From Neobacillus ginsengisoli (GTDB lineage Bacteria; Bacillota; Bacilli; Bacillales_B; DSM-18226): 64,000 bases of DNA. Shown here piece after piece: positions 18,376-26,570 of the stretch; within the stretch, counting starts at the first letter, position 1, and every line of letters starts with the position of its first letter. The notes beneath the pieces were generated by a model. The model made no database searches. It was not told where the DNA came from and saw only the letters and a program-made list of their open reading frames with translations. Made by a program: the position numbers and the translations under genes. The DNA lies in the NCBI RefSeq assembly GCF_030813055.1, contig NZ_JAUSTW010000001.1:496001-560000 (forward strand), written 5' to 3'.

Positions 18376-18404
18376 AATATATGTTAATTTGACACGTGTG
18401 TCAA
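18376..18404 (-). promoter_or_regulatory. Promoter and palindromic operator of the tetR-exporter operon
   Basis: On the minus strand -35 TTGACA (18399-18404) and -10 TATATT (18376-18381) are 17 bases apart. The -35 lies within the palindrome TTGACAC-GT-GTGTCAA (18389-18404), and a further TGTGTCAA half site sits at 18363-18370. This is the expected geometry for TetR-type repression. Confidence 0.8.
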
Positions 18405-18523
18405 TTTAAAAAATGAAATTTAATGAATTTTTTCCATAAATTGTTTGTATGCGCAGTTTTTTAGGAGGAGGAAAGGCCGAAATGGTATAATATTAATGAA
18501 TCGTGTTTAAAGGAGTGGCGAAA

Positions 18524-18781
18524 ATGAAAAAACATTCGAAACAAAAAAATCAATCAACTAAACCGAAAAAAGATGAATCGGCGGTAACGCTTAAGGATAT
18601 TCTCAATCCCGATTTAATGAAGCAGCTAAAAGAACAACAGGAGCAGCTTAAAGCAGTGGAAGAGAAAAGAAAAGAAGAAGAGGAGCAAAGAAAGAGAGAA
18701 GAGCGGAGATTAAAAGAAAAGAACAAATCATTTGAAGAGTTATTGAACGAAAGCGGGATGAACTGGAAGGAGTTTAAATAA
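18524..18781 (+). CDS. yqkE: YqkE family protein (DUF3886)
   Basis: An 85-residue, extremely charged protein. The centre (residues about 30-65) is a continuous Glu/Lys/Arg-rich helix, probably a coiled coil, and the C terminus has the family's SFEELLNESGMNWKEFK ending. The ATG at 18524 follows AAAGGAG; an in-frame codon at 18503 does not. A TATAAT at 18486-18491 is a likely -10. Function unknown. Position before yqkF matches B. subtilis. Confidence 0.85.
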   Translation: MKKHSKQKNQSTKPKKDESAVTLKDILNPDLMKQLKEQQEQLKAVEEKRKEEEEQRKREERRLKEKNKSFEELLNESGMNWKEFK

Positions 18782-18788
18782 ATAAGAA

Positions 18789-18823
18789 TGAAAAAGGAGA
18801 GTCGCGATGACTCTCCTTTTTCA
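18789..18823. terminator. Terminator between yqkE and yqkF
   Basis: Perfect 13-base stem AAAAAGGAGAGTC / GACTCTCCTTTTT with a five-base loop; symmetric A and T runs let it work in both directions. Confidence 0.9.
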
Positions 18824-19732
18824 ACGATGTTCTTTATAGGTGGCTACCTTTGATAGTTTCTGAATAACCGCAATTTCTTCGTCAGTCAGTGACCGGCTTC
18901 GGACAGCATCGGCATTACTTCTAATCTGTTCAGGACTGCTTGCGCCCGCAACAATAGAAGCCACAGCAGGGTTTGCCAGATTATATTGAAGAGCAACTTC
19001 TGTTAATGAGCGGGCGGCTGCCACTTTTTCCTTCAGTAATGGCAAGGTTTCACTCAATTCTTTTCGGCTATAATCCAAATAGCCTTTTTCAGATATTTTT
19101 TCAAGCATTCGATCACTAAGCAAACCCTTGGCAAGTGATCCGCGTGTGACTGTGCTAATTCCATTATCATGAAGAAGCGGTAATGCTTCTTCCTCGGGAC
19201 GACGGTCTAAAATACTGTATTGCATCATCACAGATACGATACCGGACTTCTTTGCATATTCACGAATTACATTCGGTCGAATCGATGAAATACCATAATA
19301 GCGAATATAGCCTTCTTCTATTAATTCCTCAAACGCTTCAATCGTTTCATCAATTGGGTCCTCAATTGTACCTCCATGCAACTGATAAAGATCAATATAA
19401 TCAGTTCCAAGGCGCTTCAGGCTGTTTTTTACCGCTTCTTTTATGTATGTCTTTGATGGGTCCCATGACCAGCCGGACTGACCGTTATTCCGGCGATTAC
19501 CGACTTTTGAGGCAATAATAACCTTTTCTCGTACATCTTTTAGGGCTTGTCCCAAAATTTTTTCATTTTCACCAAAATCATATAAATCGGCAGTGTCAAA
19601 ATAATTGACGCCTTCAGCAAGAGCTGACTCAATAATAAGCCGTGCCGCTTTTTCTTCCGTACCTATTGACATACAGCCAAGACCTAATTCAGAAACAAAT
19701 AAATCAGAGCTGCCTAATTTTCTTTTTTTCAA
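18821..19732 (-). CDS. yqkF: Aldo/keto reductase
   Basis: A 303-residue NADPH-dependent TIM-barrel oxidoreductase. The catalytic tetrad can be followed: Asp in NYFDTADLYD, the Tyr of the same motif, Lys in IIASKVGNR and His in LYQLHGGTIED. The TTG at 19732 gives MKKRKLGSSDL, which aligns with the start of B. subtilis YqkF; the GTG at 19741 is a longer alternative. Natural substrate unknown. It faces yqkE across a terminator. Confidence 0.88.
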   Translation of the reverse strand: MKKRKLGSSDLFVSELGLGCMSIGTEEKAARLIIESALAEGVNYFDTADLYDFGENEKILGQALKDVREKVIIASKVGNRRNNGQSGWSWDPSKTYIKEAVKNSLKRLGTDYIDLYQLHGGTIEDPIDETIEAFEELIEEGYIRYYGISSIRPNVIREYAKKSGIVSVMMQYSILDRRPEEEALPLLHDNGISTVTRGSLAKGLLSDRMLEKISEKGYLDYSRKELSETLPLLKEKVAAARSLTEVALQYNLANPAVASIVAGASSPEQIRSNADAVRSRSLTDEEIAVIQKLSKVATYKEHR

Positions 19733-19797
19733 AAAAACCACCCCGTTCTTTTTCTACAATTTTAATAAAGAACGGGAAAGACTACAAACGGAAGAAT

Positions 19798-19929
19798 TTA
19801 TTTTTGGGTAACATTTTGAATCCAATCGGAAACGGTGACGTAATCCGTGTTATATTCTTTCAGTTTTTGCAATACTTCCCGGCGTTTACCAACCAGAATT
19901 ATTCCTTTCTCATGTACATACACCTTCAT
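19798..19929 (-). CDS. mciZ: Mother-cell inhibitor of FtsZ, MciZ
   Basis: A 43-residue peptide. MKVYVHEKGIILVGKR, followed by VLQKLKEY and VSDWIQ, matches B. subtilis MciZ (40 residues) at the KG-x-x-LVGK, KLKEY and DWI positions. MciZ caps FtsZ protofilaments in the mother cell and blocks Z-ring formation late in sporulation. The location between yqkF and nudF is the same as in B. subtilis. A strong GGAGGGG lies 5 bases before the ATG. A sigma-E-like promoter is found upstream, in keeping with mother-cell expression. Confidence 0.85.
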   Translation of the reverse strand: MKVYVHEKGIILVGKRREVLQKLKEYNTDYVTVSDWIQNVTQK

Positions 19930-19957
19930 CCATACCCCTCCAAATAAAGTATGGTAA

Positions 19958-19986
19958 AATGTATGAGCATTACATAACGAAATAGA
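19958..19986 (-). promoter_or_regulatory. Sigma-E promoter candidate for mciZ
   Basis: On the minus strand CATACATT (19958-19965) matches the sigma-E -10 CATACANT, with a CTATTT -35-like element (19980-19985) 14 bases away. It overlaps the divergent nudF upstream region. Confidence 0.6.
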
Positions 19987-20000
19987 ACAGGAGTGGCACT

Positions 20001-20552
20001 ATGAGCAGCCTTGAAGAAAAAACGCTCCACAGCGAAGAAATTTTTTCCGGAAAAGTAATCAGTCTCTACCTGGAGGATGTTGAGCTTCCAAATGGAAATC
20101 ATTCAAAACGGGAAATTATTAAACATCCCGGTGCTGTGGCTATTTTAGCAGTCACCGATGACAATAAAATTGTAATGGTCGAACAATATCGTAAAGCATT
20201 AGAAAGAACCATTGTGGAAATTCCGGCCGGGAAGCTAGAAAGGGGCGAAAAGCCAGAAGTATGTGCCCGTCGTGAATTAGAGGAAGAAACAGGCTATGTA
20301 TGCGAGAGTCTTGAACTGTTAACCTCTTTTTACACCTCACCGGGGTTTGCAGACGAAATTGTTCATGTTTTTATTGCAAAAGGTTTAACAAAAAAAGAAA
20401 ACTCCGCTGCGCTTGACGAAGACGAATTTGTTAATCTTGAAGAATTGACACTCGCTGAAGCGATTCAATATGTAAAAGACCAAAAAATCTATGATGCTAA
20501 AACAGCCTATGCTGTTCAATTCCTTCAGCTTCAAGAGGCTTTAGGAAAATGA
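20001..20552 (+). CDS. nudF: ADP-ribose pyrophosphatase, Nudix hydrolase
   Basis: A 183-residue cytosolic enzyme that splits ADP-ribose into AMP and ribose-5-phosphate. The Nudix box is complete: Gly in GKLERGE, then REL-x-EE-x-G as RRELEEETGYV (about residues 76-98). Downstream YTSPGFADE is the ADP-ribose-specific Pro/Glu region. Its stop overlaps the start of yqxK by four bases (ATGA), indicating translational coupling. AGGAGTG precedes the start. Confidence 0.95.
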   Translation: MSSLEEKTLHSEEIFSGKVISLYLEDVELPNGNHSKREIIKHPGAVAILAVTDDNKIVMVEQYRKALERTIVEIPAGKLERGEKPEVCARRELEEETGYVCESLELLTSFYTSPGFADEIVHVFIAKGLTKKENSAALDEDEFVNLEELTLAEAIQYVKDQKIYDAKTAYAVQFLQLQEALGK

Positions 20553-21712
20553 ACCGCTATTATGTAGATTTACATATCCATATCGGTAGAACCTGGACAG
20601 GCAAGCCAGTCAAAATAACCGGTGCCAAATCATTAACATTTACGAATATCATTGAACATGCAAGGAATGAAAAGGGCTTGAATATGGTTGGGATTATTGA
20701 CAGTCATTCACCGGAAGTAATTCTTGAAATGGAAAGTCTTATTCAAAGCGGTGACATCTATGAACACCCCGACGGTGGCTTAGTATTTGGGGATTTAACC
20801 GTCATACCGGGTTCGGAATTAGAAATTTATGATGATCAATCGGGCGGCCCGATCCATCTTCTTTGCTATTTTCCTACCTTGGCTGTAATGAAGGAATTCT
20901 CAACTTGGCTATCAGGTAATTTGAAAAATATTCAATTAAGCTCACAGCGAATCTATGTGACAGGCCTTGTTTTGCAAAAAAAGGTTAAGGACCTAGGTGG
21001 ATTATTTATTCCTGCACATGTATTTACACCGTTTAAAAGCCTGTATGGTAAAGGAGTCAATCAATCTTTAACCGAGGTATTAGACCCAAACCTAATCGAT
21101 GGAATTGAACTGGGTTTAAGCTCCGATACCAACATGGCGGACCAATTAAAAGAATTACACGATTTTCCGTTTGTCACGAACTCCGATGCTCATTCATTAG
21201 CTAAAATTGCGCGTGAATACCAAGTAATCACCATGAAGGAACCAACCTTTTCGGAATTACAAAAGGCATTGAAAGGCGAAGCAGGGAGAAAAATCATCGC
21301 CAATTATGGGCTCGATCCGTTACTGGGAAAATACCATAAGACGGTTTGTGCGGAATGTTTAAATCCCGTTAATCAGGGGGACCAAATTTGTAATCTATGC
21401 GGCAACCCTAAGATTATCAAAGGGGTGGCCGATCGGATCCTTGAGCTGAAAACAGCCGGGAGCAGCCCTGAAGACCGCCCGCCTTATGTTCATCAAGTGC
21501 CGCTGGAATTTATTCCTGGCTTAGGACCAAAATTGCTTGAAAAACTTGTTAATCATTTTGGGAGTGAAATGGCGATTTTACATGAAGTTCCTTATGATGC
21601 ATTAAGAGAGGTTGTACCTGATAAAATCGCTGATATCATCTTGAAAGCCAGGGAAGGGAAAGTAAATCTGGCTGCAGGCGGCGGAGGAAAATACGGAAAA
21701 ATCTCAGATTAA
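20549..21712 (+). CDS. yqxK: Endonuclease Q-like PHP nuclease
   Basis: A 387-residue protein of the EndoQ family, which nicks DNA 5' of deaminated bases (uracil, hypoxanthine, xanthine) and abasic sites. The PHP domain begins with DLHIHIGRT and contains DSHSPE, and FVTNSDAHS near residue 210. A zinc finger follows with C-x2-C ... C-x2-C (CAEC, CNLC, about 265-290), and then a helix-hairpin-helix segment (FIPGLGPKLLEKL, about 330). All parts expected for the family are present. It is coupled to nudF, another nucleotide-damage-related gene. Confidence 0.88.
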   Translation: MNRYYVDLHIHIGRTWTGKPVKITGAKSLTFTNIIEHARNEKGLNMVGIIDSHSPEVILEMESLIQSGDIYEHPDGGLVFGDLTVIPGSELEIYDDQSGGPIHLLCYFPTLAVMKEFSTWLSGNLKNIQLSSQRIYVTGLVLQKKVKDLGGLFIPAHVFTPFKSLYGKGVNQSLTEVLDPNLIDGIELGLSSDTNMADQLKELHDFPFVTNSDAHSLAKIAREYQVITMKEPTFSELQKALKGEAGRKIIANYGLDPLLGKYHKTVCAECLNPVNQGDQICNLCGNPKIIKGVADRILELKTAGSSPEDRPPYVHQVPLEFIPGLGPKLLEKLVNHFGSEMAILHEVPYDALREVVPDKIADIILKAREGKVNLAAGGGGKYGKISD

Positions 21713-21724
21713 AATATAGATCAA

Positions 21725-21757
21725 GAAAACCCGATAGCTGTTGCTGCCGGGTTTTTC
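21725..21757 (+). terminator. Terminator after yqxK
   Basis: Stem AAAACCCG / CGGGTTTT with a T-rich tail. Confidence 0.8.
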
Positions 21758-21777
21758 TATTATCTATTAAAAATTTG

Positions 21778-21806
21778 GTCATAGAAAAACTAGAAAGGCA
21801 TAAGAT
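21778..21806 (+). promoter_or_regulatory. Sigma-E promoter candidate for spoIIM
   Basis: GTCATA (21778-21783) and CATAAGAT (21799-21806), 15 bases apart. This matches sigma-E spacing and is close in form to the candidate before dacB. Confidence 0.65.
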
Positions 21807-21841
21807 GTATTAACTGATTTACCTAATAGGAGGAAACGCAG

Positions 21842-22489
21842 ATGAAGAAGCGATTGTACCAGTCTGAAGCCGCCAGTTATTTCCGTGAGCATTCCTCAAT
21901 TTTTTTATTTATTGTGATTTTGTTCTTAATGGGTGTTATTTTTGGAGCAATAGTAGTTAATAGCATGAGTATTCCTCAAAAAGAAGATTTATTCTACTAT
22001 TTATCGCAATTTTTTGGTCAGGTTTCAGATGGAAAAGTAGCAGAGGACAGCGATTTATTTCTCCAAAGCTTTTTTGATAACAGTAAATTTATTGGCTTAA
22101 TGTGGATACTGGGGATTTCCATTATTGGTTTACCTGTAATTCTCATCCTTCTATTTTTAAAAGGGATGGTGGTTGGATTTACAGTAGGATTTCTGGTTAG
22201 TCAAATGGGGTGGAAAGGCTTTATGATGGCATTTGTTTCCATTCTGCCGCAAAATTTGATTACCATTCCCGTGTTTATCATGATGGCCGCATTATCAGTT
22301 ATTTTTTCAATGAGAATGATTAAAAAACAGTTTATGAAAAAATATGGACAACCGATTATGCCGTTTTTTAAACGATACATTATCGCCCTCTTAGCAGCCG
22401 TAATCTTTCTCTCGGTTGCCTCAGGGATTGAAGCATATCTATCTCCATGGCTGATGAAAACAATCATCCATTCTACCAATTTAAAATAA
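21842..22489 (+). CDS. spoIIM: Stage II sporulation protein M
   Basis: A 215-residue membrane protein with about five hydrophobic segments (23-43, 83-105, 108-125, 130-155, 176-195). SpoIIM forms the DMP complex with SpoIID and SpoIIP, which remodels septal peptidoglycan and drives engulfment of the forespore. Length and the FLKGMVVGF region fit the family. AGGAGG precedes the ATG. A sigma-E promoter candidate lies upstream, fitting mother-cell expression. The gene sits between yqxK and fur as in B. subtilis. Confidence 0.95.
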   Translation: MKKRLYQSEAASYFREHSSIFLFIVILFLMGVIFGAIVVNSMSIPQKEDLFYYLSQFFGQVSDGKVAEDSDLFLQSFFDNSKFIGLMWILGISIIGLPVILILLFLKGMVVGFTVGFLVSQMGWKGFMMAFVSILPQNLITIPVFIMMAALSVIFSMRMIKKQFMKKYGQPIMPFFKRYIIALLAAVIFLSVASGIEAYLSPWLMKTIIHSTNLK

Positions 22490-22520
22490 TTGTTATTTAA
22501 TATAAAATATAAATTCTTAT

Positions 22521-22564
22521 TTATAATAATTTTATTTTGAATCTCTTTTGCCATCTGTTATAAT
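22521..22564 (+). promoter_or_regulatory. fur promoter with PerR-box-like element
   Basis: -35 TTGAAT (22537-22542) and -10 TATAAT (22559-22564), 16 bases apart. TTATAATAATTTTAT at 22521-22535 differs at two positions from the PerR box TTATAATNATTATAA; PerR control of fur is known in B. subtilis. Confidence 0.55.
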
Positions 22565-22596
22565 GAGAATCATAGTGGCGAGGGAGGGACTTCGGG

Positions 22597-23058
22597 ATGG
22601 AAACTAGAATTGAGAGAATAAAGAAGCAGTTGCATTCATCGAGCTATAAGCTAACACCCCAACGTGAAGCAACCGTTCGCGTTTTGCTGGAAAATGAAGA
22701 GGATCATTTAAGTGCAGAAGATGTGTACCTCCTCGTAAAAGAAAAATCGCCTGAAATTGGTTTAGCAACTGTTTATCGAACGTTGGAATTGCTAACTGAA
22801 TTAAAAATTGTCGATAAAATTAATTTTGGTGATGGTGTATCAAGGTATGACCTCCGTCAAGAAGGAGCGGCACATTTTCACCATCATCTTGTATGTATTG
22901 AATGTGGAGCGGTTGATGAAATTCAAGAGGATCTTTTAGAAGATGTTGAGGCTGTTGTTGAGCGCAGATGGAATTTTAAAATAAAAGACCATCGCCTAAC
23001 CTTTCATGGTATCTGTTACCGGTGCCAAGATAAAGGAAATGAAGAAGAAAAAGCTTAA
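22597..23058 (+). CDS. fur: Ferric uptake regulator
   Basis: A 153-residue iron-sensing repressor. The winged helix covers the first 80 residues, with recognition helix GLATVYRTLELL. The metal-binding HFHHHLVC motif lies near residue 93, and two CxxC pairs (CIEC, CYRC) hold the structural zinc. Active when loaded with Fe(II), it blocks siderophore and iron-uptake genes. Position between spoIIM and yqzK-xerD matches B. subtilis fur rather than perR or zur. GGAGGG precedes the ATG. Confidence 0.95.
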   Translation: METRIERIKKQLHSSSYKLTPQREATVRVLLENEEDHLSAEDVYLLVKEKSPEIGLATVYRTLELLTELKIVDKINFGDGVSRYDLRQEGAAHFHHHLVCIECGAVDEIQEDLLEDVEAVVERRWNFKIKDHRLTFHGICYRCQDKGNEEEKA

Positions 23059-23067
23059 TAAAAAATG

Positions 23068-23099
23068 GGAAGTCCTTTTTACTGAAAAGGGCTTTTTTG
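23068..23099 (+). terminator. Terminator after fur
   Basis: Stem AAGTCCTTTT / AAAAGGGCTT (one G-U pair) with T6. Confidence 0.8.
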
Positions 23100-23189
23100 C
23101 TTTTTATCCCCTAAATACCGGTGTGTAGGTATAAAACTTGTACAATTTGGCATACCTTTTACTAGAAGATACGGTTTGGGGGAAGAATA

Positions 23190-23417
23190 ATGTTTTCTTT
23201 TATAAAAGTGGCTTTTCAAACAATAAAGGTTTTTATCATATTCACCGGGTGCACGATTCTCTTCTACTATGGTATCATATTGGTAAGTGAGGAATACCAA
23301 AATTATCATCGCTATGACGCACCAGAAGGGGCTGCTTTAAAGGTTTCGAATGCAGTAAAAGAAGGAGATCCTTCCATGTTGGATCGGTTAAAATTGTTTT
23401 ATTTAAACGGGGAGTAA
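23190..23417 (+). CDS. yqzK: YqzK family small membrane protein (DUF4227)
   Basis: A 75-residue protein with one N-terminal membrane helix (about 8-32) and a soluble tail ([14 protein letters not shown]...). It fits the YqzK family by sequence style and by its place directly before xerD, 2 bases away. GGGGGAAG precedes the start. Function unknown. Confidence 0.8.
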   Translation: MFSFIKVAFQTIKVFIIFTGCTILFYYGIILVSEEYQNYHRYDAPEGAALKVSNAVKEGDPSMLDRLKLFYLNGE

Positions 23418-23419
23418 AA

Positions 23420-24316
23420 ATGATGGAGGATCACTTACAAGACTTTAAACATTTTTTAATAGTCGAAAAAGGTCTGGCGAATAATAGCATTATGGCATAT
23501 GAGCGGGATTTAAAAGGTTATATTCGTTATTTAAGAAATGTTGAATCAATCCAAACTCTCAATGATGTGCAGCGTATTCATATTGTCCATTTTCTGGGGT
23601 TTTTAAAAGAGCAGGGAAAATCATCGAAGACACTTGCAAGACATATTGCATCTGTTCGGGCATTACATCAGTTTTTATTAAGGGATAAAGCAACAGACCA
23701 AGATCCGACTGTTCATATTGAAACACCTAGGTTAGAAAGGACCTTACCAAAGGTTCTAAGCCTTCAGGAAGTAGAAATACTCCTGGATGCACCAAAGCTG
23801 CATGACCATTTCGGTTTAAGAGACAAAGCGATGCTGGAACTTCTATATGCGACAGGAATTCGTGTCAGTGAGCTGATTGGCCTTGATATAGACAATGTAC
23901 ATTTAACCATGGGCTTTGTCCGATGTATTGGTAAGGGAAATAAAGAGCGAATTATTCCTGTTGGCAGAACAGCATCTGAAGCAATAAAATGTTATTTAGA
24001 TAATGGCAGACCCCATTTTGTTTCAAAAAAGCATAAAGATGACGCCCTTTTTTTAAATCATCAAGGTAAAAGGTTAACACGTCAGGGATTTTGGAAAATT
24101 TTAAAAAAGTTAACAAAAGAAGCAGGAATCGAAAAAGAATTAACACCGCATACACTAAGGCATTCTTTTGCCACTCATCTGTTGGAAAATGGGGCTGATT
24201 TAAGAGCGGTGCAGGAAATGCTCGGTCATGCTGATATTTCTACGACGCAAATTTATACACATGTTACGAAAACAAGATTAAAGGATGTTTATAGTAGATT
24301 TCATCCAAGAGCTTAA
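23420..24316 (+). CDS. xerD: Tyrosine recombinase XerD
   Basis: A 298-residue recombinase that, with XerC/CodV, resolves chromosome dimers at dif. The N-terminal SAM-like core-binding domain (1-90) is followed by the catalytic domain. Visible catalytic residues are Arg in [10 protein letters not shown], Lys in GKGNKER, the [12 protein letters not shown]is-x-x-Arg, His in LGHADIST and the nucleophile Tyr in TQIYTHV. It begins at tandem ATGs behind GGGGAG. It was not mistaken for a phage integrase: length and chromosomal setting are those of B. subtilis ripX. Confidence 0.95.
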   Translation: MMEDHLQDFKHFLIVEKGLANNSIMAYERDLKGYIRYLRNVESIQTLNDVQRIHIVHFLGFLKEQGKSSKTLARHIASVRALHQFLLRDKATDQDPTVHIETPRLERTLPKVLSLQEVEILLDAPKLHDHFGLRDKAMLELLYATGIRVSELIGLDIDNVHLTMGFVRCIGKGNKERIIPVGRTASEAIKCYLDNGRPHFVSKKHKDDALFLNHQGKRLTRQGFWKILKKLTKEAGIEKELTPHTLRHSFATHLLENGADLRAVQEMLGHADISTTQIYTHVTKTRLKDVYSRFHPRA

Positions 24317-24353
24317 TAAATTTGTAGATTCTAAGAATTTATCAAAATGTCAA

Positions 24354-24384
24354 AAAGCCGCCAAAATTAATGGCGGCTTTTTTC
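24354..24384 (+). terminator. Terminator after xerD
   Basis: Perfect stem AAAGCCGCCA / TGGCGGCTTT followed by T's. Confidence 0.88.
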
Positions 24385-24505
24385 TTGTAATTTCTAAAAC
24401 TTTTAGTAAAATAGAGATGTCAGACTTCCGACAAATGAATTTTAAATTATGGTTATTCCTATTTAAAAAGGGCAACATATTGTTGTGAAATCTTTTGAAA
24501 ATATT

Positions 24506-24519
24506 GCAAACGTTTCCAT
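24506..24519 (+). promoter_or_regulatory. CcpA cre site upstream of deoB
   Basis: TGCAAACGTTTCCA matches the consensus WGNAARCGNWWNCA at every position. It ends 20 bases before the deoB start, so CcpA would act as a roadblock repressor of nucleoside catabolism when glucose is present. Confidence 0.85.
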
Positions 24520-24538
24520 TGAAAAGGAGGAAGAACGA

Positions 24539-25723
24539 GTGGCAAATCATATATATAAACGGATATTTATCATCGTAATGGACTCAGTTGGTATCGGTGA
24601 AGCACCGGATGCTGAAAAGTTTGGTGATAAAGGGGCGGACACCTACGGCCATATTGCTGAAAGAATGAATGGACTGAATATGCCGAACATGGGGAAATTG
24701 GGTTTAAGCAATATTAGAGAAATAAAGGGAATCAAAAAGGCAGAAACCCCATTAGCTTGTTATACAAAAATGATGGAGGCTTCGAATGGGAAGGATACGA
24801 TGACGGGTCATTGGGAAATTATGGGTTTGAATATTAAAACACCTTTCAGGGTTTTCCCGGAAGGCTTTCCGAAGGAGCTCATTTCTGAATTAGAAAAACG
24901 TTCAGGAAGAAAAATCATTGGCAATAAACCTGCGAGCGGAACAGAAATTTTGGATGAGCTTGGGGAGGAGCATATAAAAACGGGAGCATTAATTGTCTAT
25001 ACTTCCGCTGATTCCGTACTTCAGATTGCTGCTCATGAGGAGATTATCCCAATCGAGGAACAATACAAGATCTGTAAAATAGCACGTGAGTTGACACTTG
25101 ATGAAAAATATATGGTTGGCCGTGTCATTGCCAGACCCTTTTTGGGCGAACCGGGTAACTTTAAACGAACAGCAAACCGTCATGACTATGCATTAAAACC
25201 TTTTGACCGAACGGTTATGAGTGAATTGAAAGATGCTGGCTTGGATGTGATTGCGATCGGAAAAATTTCTGACATCTATGATGGAGAAGGCGTAACCAAA
25301 TCATTACGGACTATTTCCAATATGGATGGAATGGATAAGTTGATAGAAACGTTTGATATGGACTTTACTGGAATTAGCTTCGTAAATCTAGTTGATTTTG
25401 ATGCACTTTATGGACATCGCCGTGACCCTGAAGGATACGGTAAAGCTCTTGAGGAATATGATGCCCGTTTACCCGAGGTTTTTGCAAAAATGAAGGGAGA
25501 CGACCTGCTAATGATTACAGCTGACCACGGGAATGACCCAGTTGCACCCGGAACAGATCATACTCGTGAATATGTTCCATTGCTTGTTTACTCTAAGAAA
25601 ATGAAAGAAGGAAAAGAACTTCCGCTTCGGGAGACTTTCGCTGACCTTGGAGCAACAGTGGCTGAAAACTTTAATGTAAAAATGCCTAACTATGGAAAAA
25701 GCTTTTTAAATGATTTGAAATAA
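24539..25723 (+). CDS. deoB: Phosphopentomutase
   Basis: A 394-residue enzyme (drm in B. subtilis) that converts (deoxy)ribose-1-phosphate to the 5-phosphate. It is an alkaline-phosphatase-fold metalloenzyme with Asp in [12 protein letters not shown], the phosphorylated Thr region [10 protein letters not shown] (about residue 85) and the metal motif [10 protein letters not shown] near 327. An in-frame ATG at 24485 would overlap the cre site; the GTG at 24539 has AAGGAGG eight bases upstream and gives the exact B. subtilis length. First gene of the deoB-pupG-pdp salvage operon. Confidence 0.95.
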   Translation: MANHIYKRIFIIVMDSVGIGEAPDAEKFGDKGADTYGHIAERMNGLNMPNMGKLGLSNIREIKGIKKAETPLACYTKMMEASNGKDTMTGHWEIMGLNIKTPFRVFPEGFPKELISELEKRSGRKIIGNKPASGTEILDELGEEHIKTGALIVYTSADSVLQIAAHEEIIPIEEQYKICKIARELTLDEKYMVGRVIARPFLGEPGNFKRTANRHDYALKPFDRTVMSELKDAGLDVIAIGKISDIYDGEGVTKSLRTISNMDGMDKLIETFDMDFTGISFVNLVDFDALYGHRRDPEGYGKALEEYDARLPEVFAKMKGDDLLMITADHGNDPVAPGTDHTREYVPLLVYSKKMKEGKELPLRETFADLGATVAENFNVKMPNYGKSFLNDLK

Positions 25724-25731
25724 GAGGAGGA

Positions 25732-26556
25732 ATGGAAATGGATTTCGAAAAAATTCAAAATGCGGCAGGCTTTTTAAAAGAAAAATATACAAAAACACCA
25801 AAAATTGGTCTAATACTAGGTTCAGGTCTTGGGGTGTTAGCAGATGAAATAGAAACCCCTGTAAAAATCCCCTACAAAGAGATTCCGGACTTTCCAACTT
25901 CGACTGTTGAAGGCCACGCAGGACAGCTTGTTTTTGGCTTGCTTAACGGTGTCGAGGTAGTTGCAATGCAAGGGCGCTTTCATTACTATGAGGGTTACAG
26001 TTTCGATAAGGTAACCTTCCCAGTTCGCGTAATGAAAGAATTGGGTATCGAAATGTTGATTGTAACGAATGCTGCAGGTGGTGTAAATGAAAGCTTTACT
26101 CCAGGGGATTTAATGATTATTTCCGATCATATCAATTATATGGGATCCAATCCGTTAATTGGCCCGAATGATTCCCGTCTCGGTGTTCGCTTCCCTGATA
26201 TGTCAGAGGCGTATACTAGGGAATTACGCGAAACAGCAAAAGAAATTGCTTCTCAATTAAACATTGATATAAAAGAAGGAGTTTATTTTGGGTTTACTGG
26301 ACCGGTCTATGAAACACCGGCAGAGATTCGTATGGCGAGAACTTTGGGTGGTGACGCGGTCGGTATGTCAACAGTTCCTGAGGTGATTGTGGCACGGCAT
26401 GGAGGCTTAAAGGTGCTGGGAATTTCCTGCATAACCAATATGGCTGCAGGAATACTTGATCAGCCATTATCACATGAAGAAGTCATTGAAACAACTGAAA
26501 GGGTAAAATCAAACTTCCTTTTATATATAAAAGAAATTGTTAAAAACATTGGATAA
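25732..26556 (+). CDS. pupG: Purine nucleoside phosphorylase I
   Basis: A 274-residue trimeric enzyme that splits guanosine and inosine (and deoxy forms) with phosphate to base and pentose-1-phosphate. Family motifs are [11 protein letters not shown] (phosphate site), [19 protein letters not shown] and GMSTVPEV with the purine-site CITNMAAG. The start has AGAGGAGG. It lies 8 bases after deoB, which uses its sugar product. Confidence 0.95.
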   Translation: MEMDFEKIQNAAGFLKEKYTKTPKIGLILGSGLGVLADEIETPVKIPYKEIPDFPTSTVEGHAGQLVFGLLNGVEVVAMQGRFHYYEGYSFDKVTFPVRVMKELGIEMLIVTNAAGGVNESFTPGDLMIISDHINYMGSNPLIGPNDSRLGVRFPDMSEAYTRELRETAKEIASQLNIDIKEGVYFGFTGPVYETPAEIRMARTLGGDAVGMSTVPEVIVARHGGLKVLGISCITNMAAGILDQPLSHEEVIETTERVKSNFLLYIKEIVKNIG

Positions 26557-26570
26557 AGTGGTGATAAGCG

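Noticed and set aside
23420..24316. The tyrosine recombinase as a sign of a prophage
   Set aside because: Its length, motifs and yqzK-deoB setting are those of the housekeeping XerD.
24485..24538. N-terminal extension of deoB
   Set aside because: It would place the cre site inside the coding region and lacks homology; the GTG at 24539 has a strong ribosome site and gives the family length.
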